IMG/VR virus record: IMGVR_UViG_3300046449_000213
Location: 1 to 35,153 of that record
Length of the DNA: 35,153 bases
Direction: 5' to 3' (one strand)
DNA from: a virus
The first letter of the stretch is position 1, and every line of letters starts with the position of its first letter. The notes beneath the pieces were generated by a model, which did no database searches, was not told the origin of the DNA, and saw nothing but the letters and a program-made list of their open reading frames with translations. Position numbers and translations under genes: made by a program. Positions 20,434 through 29,978 of this stretch are shown one piece after another.

Positions 20434-20732
20434 TATCTTTTTGGAAACTCCATACCAAGCCAATGAAGAGCGCCAGCTAAGGCGGCTGATGTTACTGATA
20501 CCCATAACACAAACCGCCCCAACAAAGTCGCCACCTTTACAACACCGCTGCCTGCATTCCATGCTGCGACAAGACCATTAGTAGACGAAGCAAGAGAATC
20601 CACCGACTCACTAAGCTCAACAATTAACGACATTATCTCCCGATGTTTCTTATCTTCGTTAGACTTATCATCATTGTATTTCTTGATATGGCTATCAAGC
20701 CGCGCTCTTAAATCTCTTATATCTTCTTCCAT
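20433..20732 (-). CDS. Holin-like membrane protein with coiled coil, 99 aa
   Basis: A charged N-terminal coiled coil (MEEDIRDLRARLDSHIKKYN through about residue 55) is followed by one transmembrane helix (about 66-92, VATLLGRFVLWVSVTSAALA). This layout recalls XhlA-type and other phage lysis membrane proteins. It could act with the M15 endolysin at 7488-7871. It could also be an Rz-like or tail-associated membrane protein. Confidence 0.68.
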   Translation of the reverse strand: MEEDIRDLRARLDSHIKKYNDDKSNEDKKHREIMSLIVELSESVDSLASSTNGLVAAWNAGSGVVKVATLLGRFVLWVSVTSAALAGALHWLGMEFPKR

Positions 20733-20734
20733 GT

Positions 20735-20818
20735 CTATATTGCACTCGCATGGCGTAACACAGGTTGCATCTCAATCTGCAACCCATCTATTTTAACACT
20801 TTTATCTTTTACTTTCAT
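20735..20818 (-). CDS. 27-aa ORF, possible remnant of a lysis peptidase gene
   Basis: The frame MKVKDKSVKIDGLQIEMQPV... ends after RHASAI. Its opening resembles, from memory, the first 20 residues of small phage peptidoglycan peptidases (K-x-x-V-x-x-x-GLxPEM). It is cut off where the catalytic domain would begin, directly before the holin-like gene. It may be a truncated remnant or a functional leader peptide. Confidence 0.4.
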   Translation of the reverse strand: MKVKDKSVKIDGLQIEMQPVLRHASAI

Positions 20819-20856
20819 TTCACAATCTCTAAATGTGCTTACACTTTCGTATTGTA

Positions 20857-21198
20857 TTATAGTTGACCAGCCGCATTGAATAACGGTTGTAGTTCTACAT
20901 TCATTACATTACCCATTGCTATCACACTAGGGTCATTGATATTCAATGATGTAGTGATGTCCCAATCTTCTTGCATATCAGCATCACTTGCTAACGCAGT
21001 TTTAAAGTCGTCCCATAAGCTCATCGACACCAGTTGCTTCTTTAGTTGTAGCTTTGATATTTCTTTAACATCATCAGCTCTTGACGTGAAAGCTAGAACC
21101 TCAGCATCATCGGCAGCTAGGAACTCTTCAGCTATACCTGATTGCTTGCGATTGAATAACCCTGTCACTGCTCCGTCTGTTCTTTGTATGTATGGCAT
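20857..21198 (-). CDS. Tail fiber-associated protein, 113 aa
   Basis: The N-terminus MPYIQRTDGAVTGLFNRKQS with AEEFLAADDAEVLAF is typical of a small phage family located after tail fiber genes, often annotated as fiber assembly or hypothetical. CAGGAG lies before the ATG. It starts 3 bp after the fiber stop. A chaperone-like role for the fiber is an inference from position. Confidence 0.75.
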   Translation of the reverse strand: MPYIQRTDGAVTGLFNRKQSGIAEEFLAADDAEVLAFTSRADDVKEISKLQLKKQLVSMSLWDDFKTALASDADMQEDWDITTSLNINDPSVIAMGNVMNVELQPLFNAAGQL

Positions 21199-21201
21199 AT
21201 A

Positions 21202-22644
21202 TTATCTCCTGAAGTCTGTGTAACCGAGTGTGTATATTCTAAAATAACCAGAATTAGAACCTGATGAGCTTCTATATCTTACCTGTGCAGATGTGTTTAC
21301 TACTCTATCCATGTTACAAGCAGAAAAACTATTATTCACACGTAAGTCCTCAACACCCAGAGGGTCCACGTTTGTTTGAGTTATTTCTGTAATTACTATA
21401 GTAGCTGAGGAAGTACTATATAGCGTAGCCTTGAGATGCCCTAATAAACGAACTAGACCTTGTGGAACAGTTAATGTTAGGGATACTCCACCTGTTGTCT
21501 GCTCAGTCGTATCTAGGTCTGTTTGTATGTCCTCATAAGTCAGACGATAACCTCCACCAGCCGTTTCTATTGCAGAGAACCCTAATAAATTAGCCAAACC
21601 ATCTGTTAAGAATGAGGCTACTCTACGATATGCTGTATAACCTACTGGGATATTTGCAGCAGTTATACTGGTATCAAAACCTGCATCAATAGAACCATCA
21701 GAATCTTTCTCAATAATGAACAAGTGATACGTTGTATCAGCCGCAACAGTACCAGAAAACAACCCGCCTAAATTATCACCTGCCGCCCACGCTGCATCAA
21801 TCTGCTTCGTTAGCGTACTTGTCAACTCCAACACATTAGTTCCTGTTGAGTCGAACGCTTTACCAGCGGAGATCGTTATATCGTGATCAGCATCGGCAGC
21901 ATTAGAAGGGATTAAACCTGAGATGTTGTTAAATGAAACAGTACTCACAATAGAACTTGGATCGACTGAAGCAGCACTGGCAGCAGCATTAGTTTCGCTG
22001 GTTGCAGCATTACCTTCACTTACAAGAGCAGCAGCAGCAGAAGCAGCAGCATTAGTTTCGCTGGTTGCAGCATTACCTTCACTTACAAGAGCAGCAGCAG
22101 CACTGGCAGCAGCAGCAGCAATAGCATAGTCAGTTACGCCATCCGCGATAGCACTTACAGGAACGTTCTCAAGCCCTGACACGTCTGCTTTCCAGCGTAT
22201 AAACTCGCCTGATTCTGGATTAGGTAGTGTTAGCGGTTTAGGGCCTTGCAGGCATTCCGAGCTTAACAGTGATCTATCCGCCTTTGACTCAACCTGTTTG
22301 ATTAAGGAGATAGCCCGACCAATGTCATTGTTAACTGTCTCTGGGGTAAAGTCACCATTACTTTGATAGTCTGTTGTTCGACTAGATGGTATTGCTGACA
22401 CTATTGTCACTAGATCATTCGCTCCTGCGCCTGTGTTTAAAGTTATTGAGCCGCCATCTTCCAAGCCTACACCTGTAACAGTGTAGGCCTCGGTTAAATC
22501 TGTCACATCATTACACTCTTGACCTGCTGGGGTGACGTACACATTAAGGTCGGTTGCCGCGTATATCTTGAATGTGAAGTTGAATACAGTTTGCCCACTG
22601 GTAGCTATATATTCGTTTCGTGATGTATTTACGTTAATTGTCAT
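21202..22644 (-). CDS. Tail fiber protein (T7 gp17-like N-terminus)
   Basis: Residues 1-140 match the phage T7 fiber attachment domain: NEYIATSGQTVFNFTFKIYA, LNVYVTPAGQE, YTVTGVGLEDGGSITLN, IVSAIPSSRTTDYQSNGDFT. An Ala-rich stalk (about 168-230) with two 21-residue repeats follows, then a beta-rich C-terminal part ending in DFRR, which should bind the host receptor. The 480-aa length suits a podophage fiber. It overlaps the internal virion protein stop (ATGA). Confidence 0.9.
   Translation of the reverse strand: MTINVNTSRNEYIATSGQTVFNFTFKIYAATDLNVYVTPAGQECNDVTDLTEAYTVTGVGLEDGGSITLNTGAGANDLVTIVSAIPSSRTTDYQSNGDFTPETVNNDIGRAISLIKQVESKADRSLLSSECLQGPKPLTLPNPESGEFIRWKADVSGLENVPVSAIADGVTDYAIAAAAASAAAALVSEGNAATSETNAAASAAAALVSEGNAATSETNAAASAASVDPSSIVSTVSFNNISGLIPSNAADADHDITISAGKAFDSTGTNVLELTSTLTKQIDAAWAAGDNLGGLFSGTVAADTTYHLFIIEKDSDGSIDAGFDTSITAANIPVGYTAYRRVASFLTDGLANLLGFSAIETAGGGYRLTYEDIQTDLDTTEQTTGGVSLTLTVPQGLVRLLGHLKATLYSTSSATIVITEITQTNVDPLGVEDLRVNNSFSACNMDRVVNTSAQVRYRSSSGSNSGYFRIYTLGYTDFRR
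21980..22105 (-). repeat. 63-bp tandem repeat in fiber stalk
   Basis: The segment encoding ALVSEGNAATSETNAAASA occurs twice in tandem with a 63-bp period (ATTAGTTTCG at 21988 and again at 22051 on the + strand). The surrounding Ala runs come from repeated GCT/GCA codons. It lies in the stalk just before the distal domain, where slippage could change stalk length. Confidence 0.9.
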
Positions 22645-25553
22645 TTATCTATTCCCATTGAATCGTTTATCTCATTTTCTAGTTTCTCAAAACCCTGCCT
22701 AAGAATAGACAAGTTATTACCGGGTACTAATCGTTTGATCGTTCTTGTGTCTGCTTGCGTCCACTCTCCTGTATCACTAATTGCATTTAATCCTTTTATC
22801 ACATCCCCTGCTAATCCGAAAGTTGGCCCTAAAGCCGAATCTAACGCCGATCTTGATGCGTATCTTGAAGCAGGTGATGATACGCCTAATAAAGGTCTAG
22901 CGCCTACAGCGTTGCCAGTTATTTTCTCAACCGTGTTGTTCATTTCCATTAAAATTCCGAGTGCGCCTGATCTGTCTATACCCTCGATAACTAATGTCAT
23001 TGGGTCATCTGTGATTTCCCTGCCTGCGTCCCACTGTTTAAATGCGTAAGACATCATGCCAAGCGATACAAGCGACATAAGCCCTTGGAACATATGCTTA
23101 TCTTGTTTTTGCAACGAGCTAATCAATATTCTTTGCGTTGCTGATAGCATGAAAGACTTAAACTGAAATATGGTTTTCCCGAGTTCGGTTGACATAAACA
23201 ATGGTTTTTCTTGACCGGGCACAACAATGACGCGATCAGATTCTTTCCTTACTGCTGCTCGCCACATTCTGACTAATTCTGGCGCATCCCAATCCTTGGT
23301 ATTAGTTACCCAGACACCATCTATATTTTCAGCGTACTTTTTAAACTGCTGGGTGATATTTAAAGCATCTGCCTTATTAATTCCTAGCTGCCCTAATCGC
23401 TTATCATATGTTCCAGCTAATAAATCATTAACAACCCTTGTTTGCATGGTTACAGCGTGCATTTGCTTCATTGCACCTGTCCATTGATTCATTAAGTTGA
23501 TTGAGCTAAACTTTGTAGCAGCACTTCTAACGCCTCGCTCGAACGCTGTGCCACCGATCGCATAGTCTGCGGTATCAGCGATTATCTCAGCACGACCACC
23601 CATTAAAGCGTCTGTTCCAACGCCAGCCAGCTTAGCCTCTCTAGCAGATAACTTAAAAGAACTCATGTTCTTTATAAGCGGCTTTAACCCCATTACGAAG
23701 GTATTAACAATGCCCTCAGCCATAACTACCCTGCCAACGTCAGGAATGGAGGCTGCTACTACTCCACCCAATAACCGCATGTAGTTTAAGTCCCTCGCAA
23801 CTCGACCAGCTCTAACAGCTAGGTTATCTGAGTCAGGTATTTTATAAATATTCCTTAGTCTGTCCCTCATAGCTTCTAAGTTCTTTTGGTCTTTAGCAGC
23901 CTGTTTTCTTAGTTTTCTAGCCTTCTTAGGGTCTTTTTCTTTTTTTATTCTCTCTAGCCATTCCCGTTGGACATCTTTTAATTCGTTAGTCATGTTAACA
24001 TCGCCAAATTCACGAACTAGCTCAATATCAGGCGCAACGTTATTCACATAGCGAGCACCTAGTACCTCAATGTCATTTTCTAAAAACTCCTCTACCAAGG
24101 CATCGTCAATATCAAAAGAGCGTTTCTTAAACTGACCTTTTAGTCCGCTTGATTTTCCTCCTGTTGGCGCGTTCTCACCTATTTGGTAATCATAAGGTAG
24201 TCGCCCATCTGGTGATGCCAATATTCTTGTGGCTATTTGGTCGGCTAAGTCTGATGCTTCAAGCTGGTCTAATTCAGGGTTTCTCTTCATCAACCACTTT
24301 GTTGTCGTGCTAATAAACCCATTTACATTTGACGCTAGTTTTTCACGGTTCCAAACCCTGTTCAAATAGTTCTTTGCGGTGGTAACATCGACATCTTCTG
24401 GTAATATCTTGGCGGCTATGGCTTCTTTCTTTAATGGCTCATAAACAAGCTTATCCCAACTGTCAGCGGCTCTTTGTATGATTGGGTCTGATGAACCGTT
24501 CCTAACTGCCTTTCCAACTTCTTGATTAAATTCACGGCTTGACATCTTGCCACCATTAACAGCATATTCCTTATAAAGCTTGGCGTTGGAATCTATCGCC
24601 TCAAACAGTTTCCCATCATGTGCTTTAATATTACTCTCGACCGATGTTGATATATCCCTATCCATATCAATAGGGTTTTCAGCTAATCGAGCGGATGTTT
24701 TTCGTGTTGCTTTAACGTCAGACGTTATTGTTTGGCTTAATGGATCAAAACCTAATGCTTTTGTCATTACCCTTGCCATTTTACCCCTGACGTTTACATC
24801 ATCCATCACGCCAGCCGCGCCGACTGAACGAAGCTCGCCAGATAGGTTAGGATTATCACCATTATTTATGACCTCTTCGGGGGACATTGTTCGTTCAATA
24901 TCTAATAGTGCGTCATCTACATTGTTGCCTGACCTTGAGATATAATTCCTAACCGCGCCGGGAGCCGCACCAAGAATACCACCCAATAAAGCCGCGCCTG
25001 TAACATTAACGGCACTCTCGCCATAAGTACGCTTTACTTGTGAATAATGAAGCCCAGCCTCTGTTGCTGCTGTTGAGGCCGCCGCTGCCCCTGCTGTGAC
25101 AAGACCACCGCTTAAGATTGAAGAGCCTGTTTTATAGGTTTTATAAGCAACGCCACCAACGGGTATTAAGTTAATAGGGTCGGCTATTGCTGCCATAGCG
25201 ATTGCCAAAAAGCCGCCATCTTCTAATGTTGCTCGATCTTCTGACTCACGCGCGAATTGACCTCTAAGTGATTCTATTTCACTCTCATTATCAGCCATTA
25301 CCGCCTCTGATAAAAACCTATCATTTAGCTTTTCTTCTTCTGTTACATAGTCAAGTGGCGAAAAATCAGGATTAGTTACCCTGTTATCAGGCAGGTTGCC
25401 GTTTTTAGCCAGCAATGAGCCGACTGTGTTCTCTATTCTAAATGCTGCGTTCAGCTTGTCCTTAAAGTCAACATCATTTTCAACCTCAACATCATCTATG
25501 CCTATGGCTTTAGGCAAGGCAATTTGCATGTTTTCATCTTCTAAGAATGGCAT
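22641..25553 (-). CDS. Large internal virion protein (T7 gp16-like position), 970 aa
   Basis: It is the largest gene, placed between the gp15-like protein and the fiber as in T7. It has hydrophobic segments near residues 115-200 (AIAMAAIADPINLIPVGGVA; GAALLGGILGAAPGAV), charged central helices and a long helical C-terminus. T7 gp16 carries an N-terminal lytic transglycosylase; I see no such motif here. It should be ejected with DNA and help cross the cell envelope. Overlaps the fiber start. Confidence 0.85.
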   Translation of the reverse strand: MPFLEDENMQIALPKAIGIDDVEVENDVDFKDKLNAAFRIENTVGSLLAKNGNLPDNRVTNPDFSPLDYVTEEEKLNDRFLSEAVMADNESEIESLRGQFARESEDRATLEDGGFLAIAMAAIADPINLIPVGGVAYKTYKTGSSILSGGLVTAGAAAASTAATEAGLHYSQVKRTYGESAVNVTGAALLGGILGAAPGAVRNYISRSGNNVDDALLDIERTMSPEEVINNGDNPNLSGELRSVGAAGVMDDVNVRGKMARVMTKALGFDPLSQTITSDVKATRKTSARLAENPIDMDRDISTSVESNIKAHDGKLFEAIDSNAKLYKEYAVNGGKMSSREFNQEVGKAVRNGSSDPIIQRAADSWDKLVYEPLKKEAIAAKILPEDVDVTTAKNYLNRVWNREKLASNVNGFISTTTKWLMKRNPELDQLEASDLADQIATRILASPDGRLPYDYQIGENAPTGGKSSGLKGQFKKRSFDIDDALVEEFLENDIEVLGARYVNNVAPDIELVREFGDVNMTNELKDVQREWLERIKKEKDPKKARKLRKQAAKDQKNLEAMRDRLRNIYKIPDSDNLAVRAGRVARDLNYMRLLGGVVAASIPDVGRVVMAEGIVNTFVMGLKPLIKNMSSFKLSAREAKLAGVGTDALMGGRAEIIADTADYAIGGTAFERGVRSAATKFSSINLMNQWTGAMKQMHAVTMQTRVVNDLLAGTYDKRLGQLGINKADALNITQQFKKYAENIDGVWVTNTKDWDAPELVRMWRAAVRKESDRVIVVPGQEKPLFMSTELGKTIFQFKSFMLSATQRILISSLQKQDKHMFQGLMSLVSLGMMSYAFKQWDAGREITDDPMTLVIEGIDRSGALGILMEMNNTVEKITGNAVGARPLLGVSSPASRYASRSALDSALGPTFGLAGDVIKGLNAISDTGEWTQADTRTIKRLVPGNNLSILRQGFEKLENEINDSMGIDK

Positions 25554-27487
25554 TATCGCTTACCTCTTTTCGTCATACGCTTACTAAGGCTTTCTTTTCT
25601 TATATTAAGCGCCTCGGTAACATTCATAGAAGATAGTCGTTTTTCTTCTTCTTCCCTGCTGGGCTTCCACTGACCAAAAGGAACGAATGAACCATCAATA
25701 AGAACTCTAACCATATAAGAAGGCTCACCAATAGATGCCTCGCGAGCCGTTCTGTCGTTAGGTGTCAAGAATATATCTTCACGTTTAATATCTAGCCCGG
25801 CGGTATCTTTCTTAACGTCCTTAATTAGTTGATCACCTATCCAATCAGTCTCGCCTTCTACGGCATAATAGTCCTCAGGAGGGTACTTAATGATATTCTC
25901 TCTGCCTGTAACTGTTGACACTCCCCAGGTCCGTTGTATTTTCTTCTTAGCGATTTCCTCTGCTTGCTCGTCGGTTGAGCCGGCCAATCTTTGGGCCTCA
26001 TAGATGGCACCGTATTCTTTACCCATTTGAGCGCCAGAAACTTCATCAATATCAGGTGAGAATCCGAAGAACCCAGCAACGCCAACATCAAACGCATCAT
26101 TCGCCTTTTCAATATAAAAGCCGCGCTTGTTCTTAATACCTTTTAATTCATCATTAACCAGCTCAATTCTATCCTTGTCTGTTGGGTCTGTAGCACGCCT
26201 AGCAATTTCCACCGCTTCTTGTGGGTCAAGGTTTTGCATTAAATCGGTTACACGTGTGATATATGCTCTTTCATTCGCTGGCACCTGATCTACCAACCCC
26301 CTAACATCATCAATACGGTCTATTAGTTTAGCCGCTTCCTCTAATAAGATAGGGTCATCTGAATTAGCTGCGTTAGTGAGTTGACGCTTAATAGTTGCTG
26401 GAATGATTTTTGTCTGGTCAATAAGCTGTGCTTGCGTTGCTTGGCGCTGCTCAATAGGCATGTCGCGTACAATAGGCTCAACTTGTTGCTGATAATACTT
26501 ATCTAATGTTTTAGGGTTTATTATCTGGCTATTGTCTCCGGCTATGCGTTTCTCGATAGCATTAAATTCTTCTGCCTGTACAGCAATCTTAGCCATTTCA
26601 CGCGCTTTTTTCTCTTGCTGTGTTAGCAGCCTGTTTAAATCCGCTTGCTGGCTCCTTACTACTCTTTCCCATTCGTCAGGCTCCCAGCCTTTAGGAACAT
26701 TGCCTTCCATATCTGCCAACTTATCAAAAGCTGCATCTAAGCCTTTTTCGCCAACAACCTTATCAAAATCATTCTTGATAAAGTTCTCTTCCATTTCGAC
26801 GCGGGCCTCACGCTTCCTTTTGTTAGCTTGGTCAACTGGTAGGTTAAGTGCGTCAATGCTCGCATTAAATCTTAATAACTCCTCGCCTGCCTCTATCGAA
26901 TCACCGTTCCTAGCGTGCCGAGCTGCCTCTCTTCCTGCCTCGTCTGCGTTAGCTTTTATTTCAGACATTGCGGTTTCTTGGGCTTTTGCAACGGACGCTA
27001 TCTGTACCTTATTTCTCGCGCTAGATATACGGTCTTGAAGGTCAATAGTTACCGCTTGCCTTGCTGCTGGGTCAACACTACCAAGAACACCAGCCGCATA
27101 ACCTTCAGCCGCATCATTAAATGCTTGCAGGTTGTCGGTATTCTCTGCATATATTTGATTAATAGCGTTTCTGTTGTCGCTATCTAATGAAGCCATATAA
27201 GCCGCTTGTAGGGTCTTATTATGTGCTGCCACCTCTATGCTACCTATAAAGCTTTTTTCCTTCTTCTGCGGTGCCTGAGTGACCTGCTGGCCGTTAATAT
27301 CAGTCTTTTTAAGCTCAGTCTGCCCGGCTGACTCTACACCACGTTGAATGGACGCTTGTTCGGCCTCTTGTAATCGCTTCTGGCGAAACGAGTCTAACCT
27401 ATTAGCCAATGACAATGACGCTTCAACGCCTCCAACATTAGAGCTAACCTGTCTTATATTAACTGTTTCGTTAAATCGTTCAGCCAT
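25553..27487 (-). CDS. Internal virion protein (T7 gp15-like), 644 aa
   Basis: A long, charged, helical protein with motifs such as SLANRLDSFRQKRLQEAEQ, EVAAHNKTLQAAYMASLDSD and, late, PSYMVRVLIDGSFVPFGQWK. Size, helical content and gene order match the gp15-class inner-core protein that is ejected into the host. The end TKRGKR is very basic. TAATG coupling joins it to the next gene. Confidence 0.84.
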   Translation of the reverse strand: MAERFNETVNIRQVSSNVGGVEASLSLANRLDSFRQKRLQEAEQASIQRGVESAGQTELKKTDINGQQVTQAPQKKEKSFIGSIEVAAHNKTLQAAYMASLDSDNRNAINQIYAENTDNLQAFNDAAEGYAAGVLGSVDPAARQAVTIDLQDRISSARNKVQIASVAKAQETAMSEIKANADEAGREAARHARNGDSIEAGEELLRFNASIDALNLPVDQANKRKREARVEMEENFIKNDFDKVVGEKGLDAAFDKLADMEGNVPKGWEPDEWERVVRSQQADLNRLLTQQEKKAREMAKIAVQAEEFNAIEKRIAGDNSQIINPKTLDKYYQQQVEPIVRDMPIEQRQATQAQLIDQTKIIPATIKRQLTNAANSDDPILLEEAAKLIDRIDDVRGLVDQVPANERAYITRVTDLMQNLDPQEAVEIARRATDPTDKDRIELVNDELKGIKNKRGFYIEKANDAFDVGVAGFFGFSPDIDEVSGAQMGKEYGAIYEAQRLAGSTDEQAEEIAKKKIQRTWGVSTVTGRENIIKYPPEDYYAVEGETDWIGDQLIKDVKKDTAGLDIKREDIFLTPNDRTAREASIGEPSYMVRVLIDGSFVPFGQWKPSREEEEKRLSSMNVTEALNIRKESLSKRMTKRGKR

Positions 27488-27489
27488 TT

Positions 27490-27933
27490 TTATTTGCTCG
27501 GTAATGTTTTAGCCAGATCACTCATGCCAGTCAATAAACCGATATTTGCCTGTGTTCTTAGTGACTTAGATTGGTTGCTTGCTCTTATCTTTGCCGTACT
27601 CGCTGCTAGTTTTGCCCCAAAAACATCTCGTTCAGTTGCTACTTCCTCACGCCTTATATCCTCTTGTAATACCGATAACGGAGAGCCTTCAAAGACTGCC
27701 ACGCCTCGACTACCTGCTGATGCTGTTTGACTAGCCATTGCCCTAGCTAGGCGTTCTTTTCTATCAGCTTCACGTTGAACCGCAGCTAGGTTTTCTTGCT
27801 TAGCCGCAAACTCACCCTCTTGCCTTGCTGCCGTTGCTGCGTTCCTAGATTGGGCGTATTGCGAAGCTGTCGATGCCGCTGTTAACCCTAATCCAATCTG
27901 ACTACTAATTGGTAATGCTGCTAAGGTTGCCAT
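27490..27933 (-). CDS. Internal virion protein (T7 gp14-like), 147 aa
   Basis: An Ala/Gln-rich helical protein (PISSQIGLGLTAASTASQYA, then charged helices with ARQEGEFAAKQENLAAVQRE). Its N-terminal stretch is amphipathic or weakly hydrophobic, as in gp14, the first core protein to enter the host outer membrane. Its place between tail tubular B and the gp15-like gene supports the call. Coupled to 27933-29978 by TAATG. Confidence 0.82.
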   Translation of the reverse strand: MATLAALPISSQIGLGLTAASTASQYAQSRNAATAARQEGEFAAKQENLAAVQREADRKERLARAMASQTASAGSRGVAVFEGSPLSVLQEDIRREEVATERDVFGAKLAASTAKIRASNQSKSLRTQANIGLLTGMSDLAKTLPSK

Positions 27934-29978
27934 TATGTTTTTACCTCAAGACCGATACTTAATATTTGAAAAGGCATAGGCGTGTCCTGTGTTAGTGTTA
28001 CATCCGCCTCTAGGCTCCATCCTGTTAGGTGGATTCGTTTTGTTTCTGTCTGCGGCGTAGGTGCGTCGAATTGATCTATACCGATTGTTTTATCTGCCAA
28101 ACGATGCCCGTTTACAATCACCCCGTTAGACTCGTACATATTCACTGCTACACGGTTAATTCGTTTTTTAGATGCTGCGTTAGGGCCATTTTGTAAGCCG
28201 ATATTAAGCGGCATTGTTTTAACAATAGGCTGGTATTCTAGCCCCGCTTCGATTGTGTCTGCTGTTCTACCAATAGTTATCTGGCCAGATGTTACAACTT
28301 GATCTGCTTGTACTGCGCCATCTGCTTTAACTTTTACTGTTTCGCCTTCTAAATGGTCAAGGCCGGTCAATGTGTCACTAGCTAGCCCGGTTCCGATAAC
28401 CCCTGAATCGGTATTCAATAACTCGTTCTCACCTTCAATGTAATAAACTGTATTGCCGTCTATATATCGCTCAACTAGCATATAAACTTTAAAGTCTACA
28501 ACGGCTACGGATTTTATTAATCCGCTCGCGCCTTCTGTTTTCCAGCTAGTGAAGGCAGTTACGTTTTCGCTTGCCAGTGTGTTAAAAACAGTCACTGTGC
28601 CGTCATCATTCACCATGAACACATAGTTAGCATCTGAGCTTTCAGTGCCCACCCTTAATGCCATTTTTTTAGGGTTTTTGATAAGATGAGGCGCTAATAC
28701 CGATACTGACCTTGATTCATTAGCCTGAAACTCGTTAATAAATACAAACTGATTAATCGCCTTACCTGTGCGCTGGATGAATAGTGTAACACCGTCAATG
28801 GTGACAGGTCTTGCGCGCTTTGCTCCTAAATTACTTTGTGGTAATACTGCAATATTTTCTGGTGTAATAGGTGATTCTGGAACATAGAACTCACCGCCTG
28901 ATGTAAATACTTGCAATGATCGGTTAGAAAACATTGCCGTGACTGCGTTGATCTGGTCGCTGTCTAGTGTTGCTGTTATGCCTTCATCGTCTCTTGATCG
29001 GCCTTGATCAAAGTTAAAGAAGTCACCAACTCGGCTGCTCCAAATAGTTGACGGCCTTTCTTTTGAACCGCCAAACCACAACCTGCCCTCGTGGAAAGTA
29101 CAGGTTTTAGGCCATCCGCGCGTAGAACTCCAAACGTTCTCCTTACGAGAATCACCAAGTTGTGTGCGCGTTGTCACGACTTCGAACGCGGCATTCTTAG
29201 TTGAAATCGGAGTTACGGTTAATTCGTCCCATCTATTTGCCGAGTCTCCTGCGAATCTAATCCTATAAGTATCTAGTGATGTTACTGTAGAAACGGTAAT
29301 GCCAGTATTACCAGTATTAGGCAAAGCTAACAAAGCGTCTGCTATGTCGTTCTGGTTAGCAGTGTCGCTAGATGAAAAAACAATCTCTTCGGTTAATATC
29401 CCGTTAAGGCTTATTTTATATCTATCGCCATAGTTATGACCGGCAAAGTTAATTTCTTGTATGTTGTCAACTGGTGTAGGGCTACTGCCGTCGTTAAAAT
29501 CATACTTAGGTATATTAACAAGGGATGCGATTGCTATCGTCCAGTTTGTGTCTGAGCTTCGTGTTATTGTCCTTGTTTTTACATCTTCATGCGTGATGAT
29601 GATTGTATCTGCTGACTGTATGTAATCAAACTCCTCAATCTGAGCCAGCGTCCAAGGCGTAACAAGGTAATCATTACCAGTACCATTGATGTTTGTTTGC
29701 AATACCCCGTCTTTGAATATTTGCATTTTGCCGTTTGAAAAAGCCAGCAAGTAATTTTGTTCAACGTTAAAAGAGAATGTTTCTAGCCTTCCATTTCCTT
29801 CTGCGGTTGCTAGGTACTCCATTCCGTAACGTTTCTTTACGCCGCCTTGGGGGATTGTTAATACATTGGTTGCGGTCTTTAGTCCGTTGTAATAAGCTGC
29901 TAAGTCTACCCTTCCGGTTAATTGTGGCGATAACTCACCTCTGACCATTGAGCTTTGGAAAGTCCACAAGTCAGCCAT
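27933..29978 (-). CDS. Tail tubular protein B (nozzle), T7 gp12-like
   Basis: The 681-aa protein opens with WTFQSSMVRGELSPQLTGRV and PQGGVKKRYGMEYLATAEG, a clear signature of podophage nozzle proteins. The middle includes TCTFHEGRLWFGGSKERPST, another conserved element. The body is beta-rich, as in gp12. It forms the distal tail tube. It overlaps tail tubular A by TAATG. Confidence 0.92.
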   Translation of the reverse strand: MADLWTFQSSMVRGELSPQLTGRVDLAAYYNGLKTATNVLTIPQGGVKKRYGMEYLATAEGNGRLETFSFNVEQNYLLAFSNGKMQIFKDGVLQTNINGTGNDYLVTPWTLAQIEEFDYIQSADTIIITHEDVKTRTITRSSDTNWTIAIASLVNIPKYDFNDGSSPTPVDNIQEINFAGHNYGDRYKISLNGILTEEIVFSSSDTANQNDIADALLALPNTGNTGITVSTVTSLDTYRIRFAGDSANRWDELTVTPISTKNAAFEVVTTRTQLGDSRKENVWSSTRGWPKTCTFHEGRLWFGGSKERPSTIWSSRVGDFFNFDQGRSRDDEGITATLDSDQINAVTAMFSNRSLQVFTSGGEFYVPESPITPENIAVLPQSNLGAKRARPVTIDGVTLFIQRTGKAINQFVFINEFQANESRSVSVLAPHLIKNPKKMALRVGTESSDANYVFMVNDDGTVTVFNTLASENVTAFTSWKTEGASGLIKSVAVVDFKVYMLVERYIDGNTVYYIEGENELLNTDSGVIGTGLASDTLTGLDHLEGETVKVKADGAVQADQVVTSGQITIGRTADTIEAGLEYQPIVKTMPLNIGLQNGPNAASKKRINRVAVNMYESNGVIVNGHRLADKTIGIDQFDAPTPQTETKRIHLTGWSLEADVTLTQDTPMPFQILSIGLEVKT

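Noticed and set aside
20434-20562. Long N-terminal extension of the DUF1353 gene
   Set aside because: It overlaps the holin-like gene in another frame; the ATG at 20433 overlaps that gene's stop and matches the family start.
26532-27038. 168-aa plus-strand frame opposite the gp15-like gene
   Set aside because: Ser/Leu-rich antisense shadow of a clear coding sequence, with no operon context on that strand.
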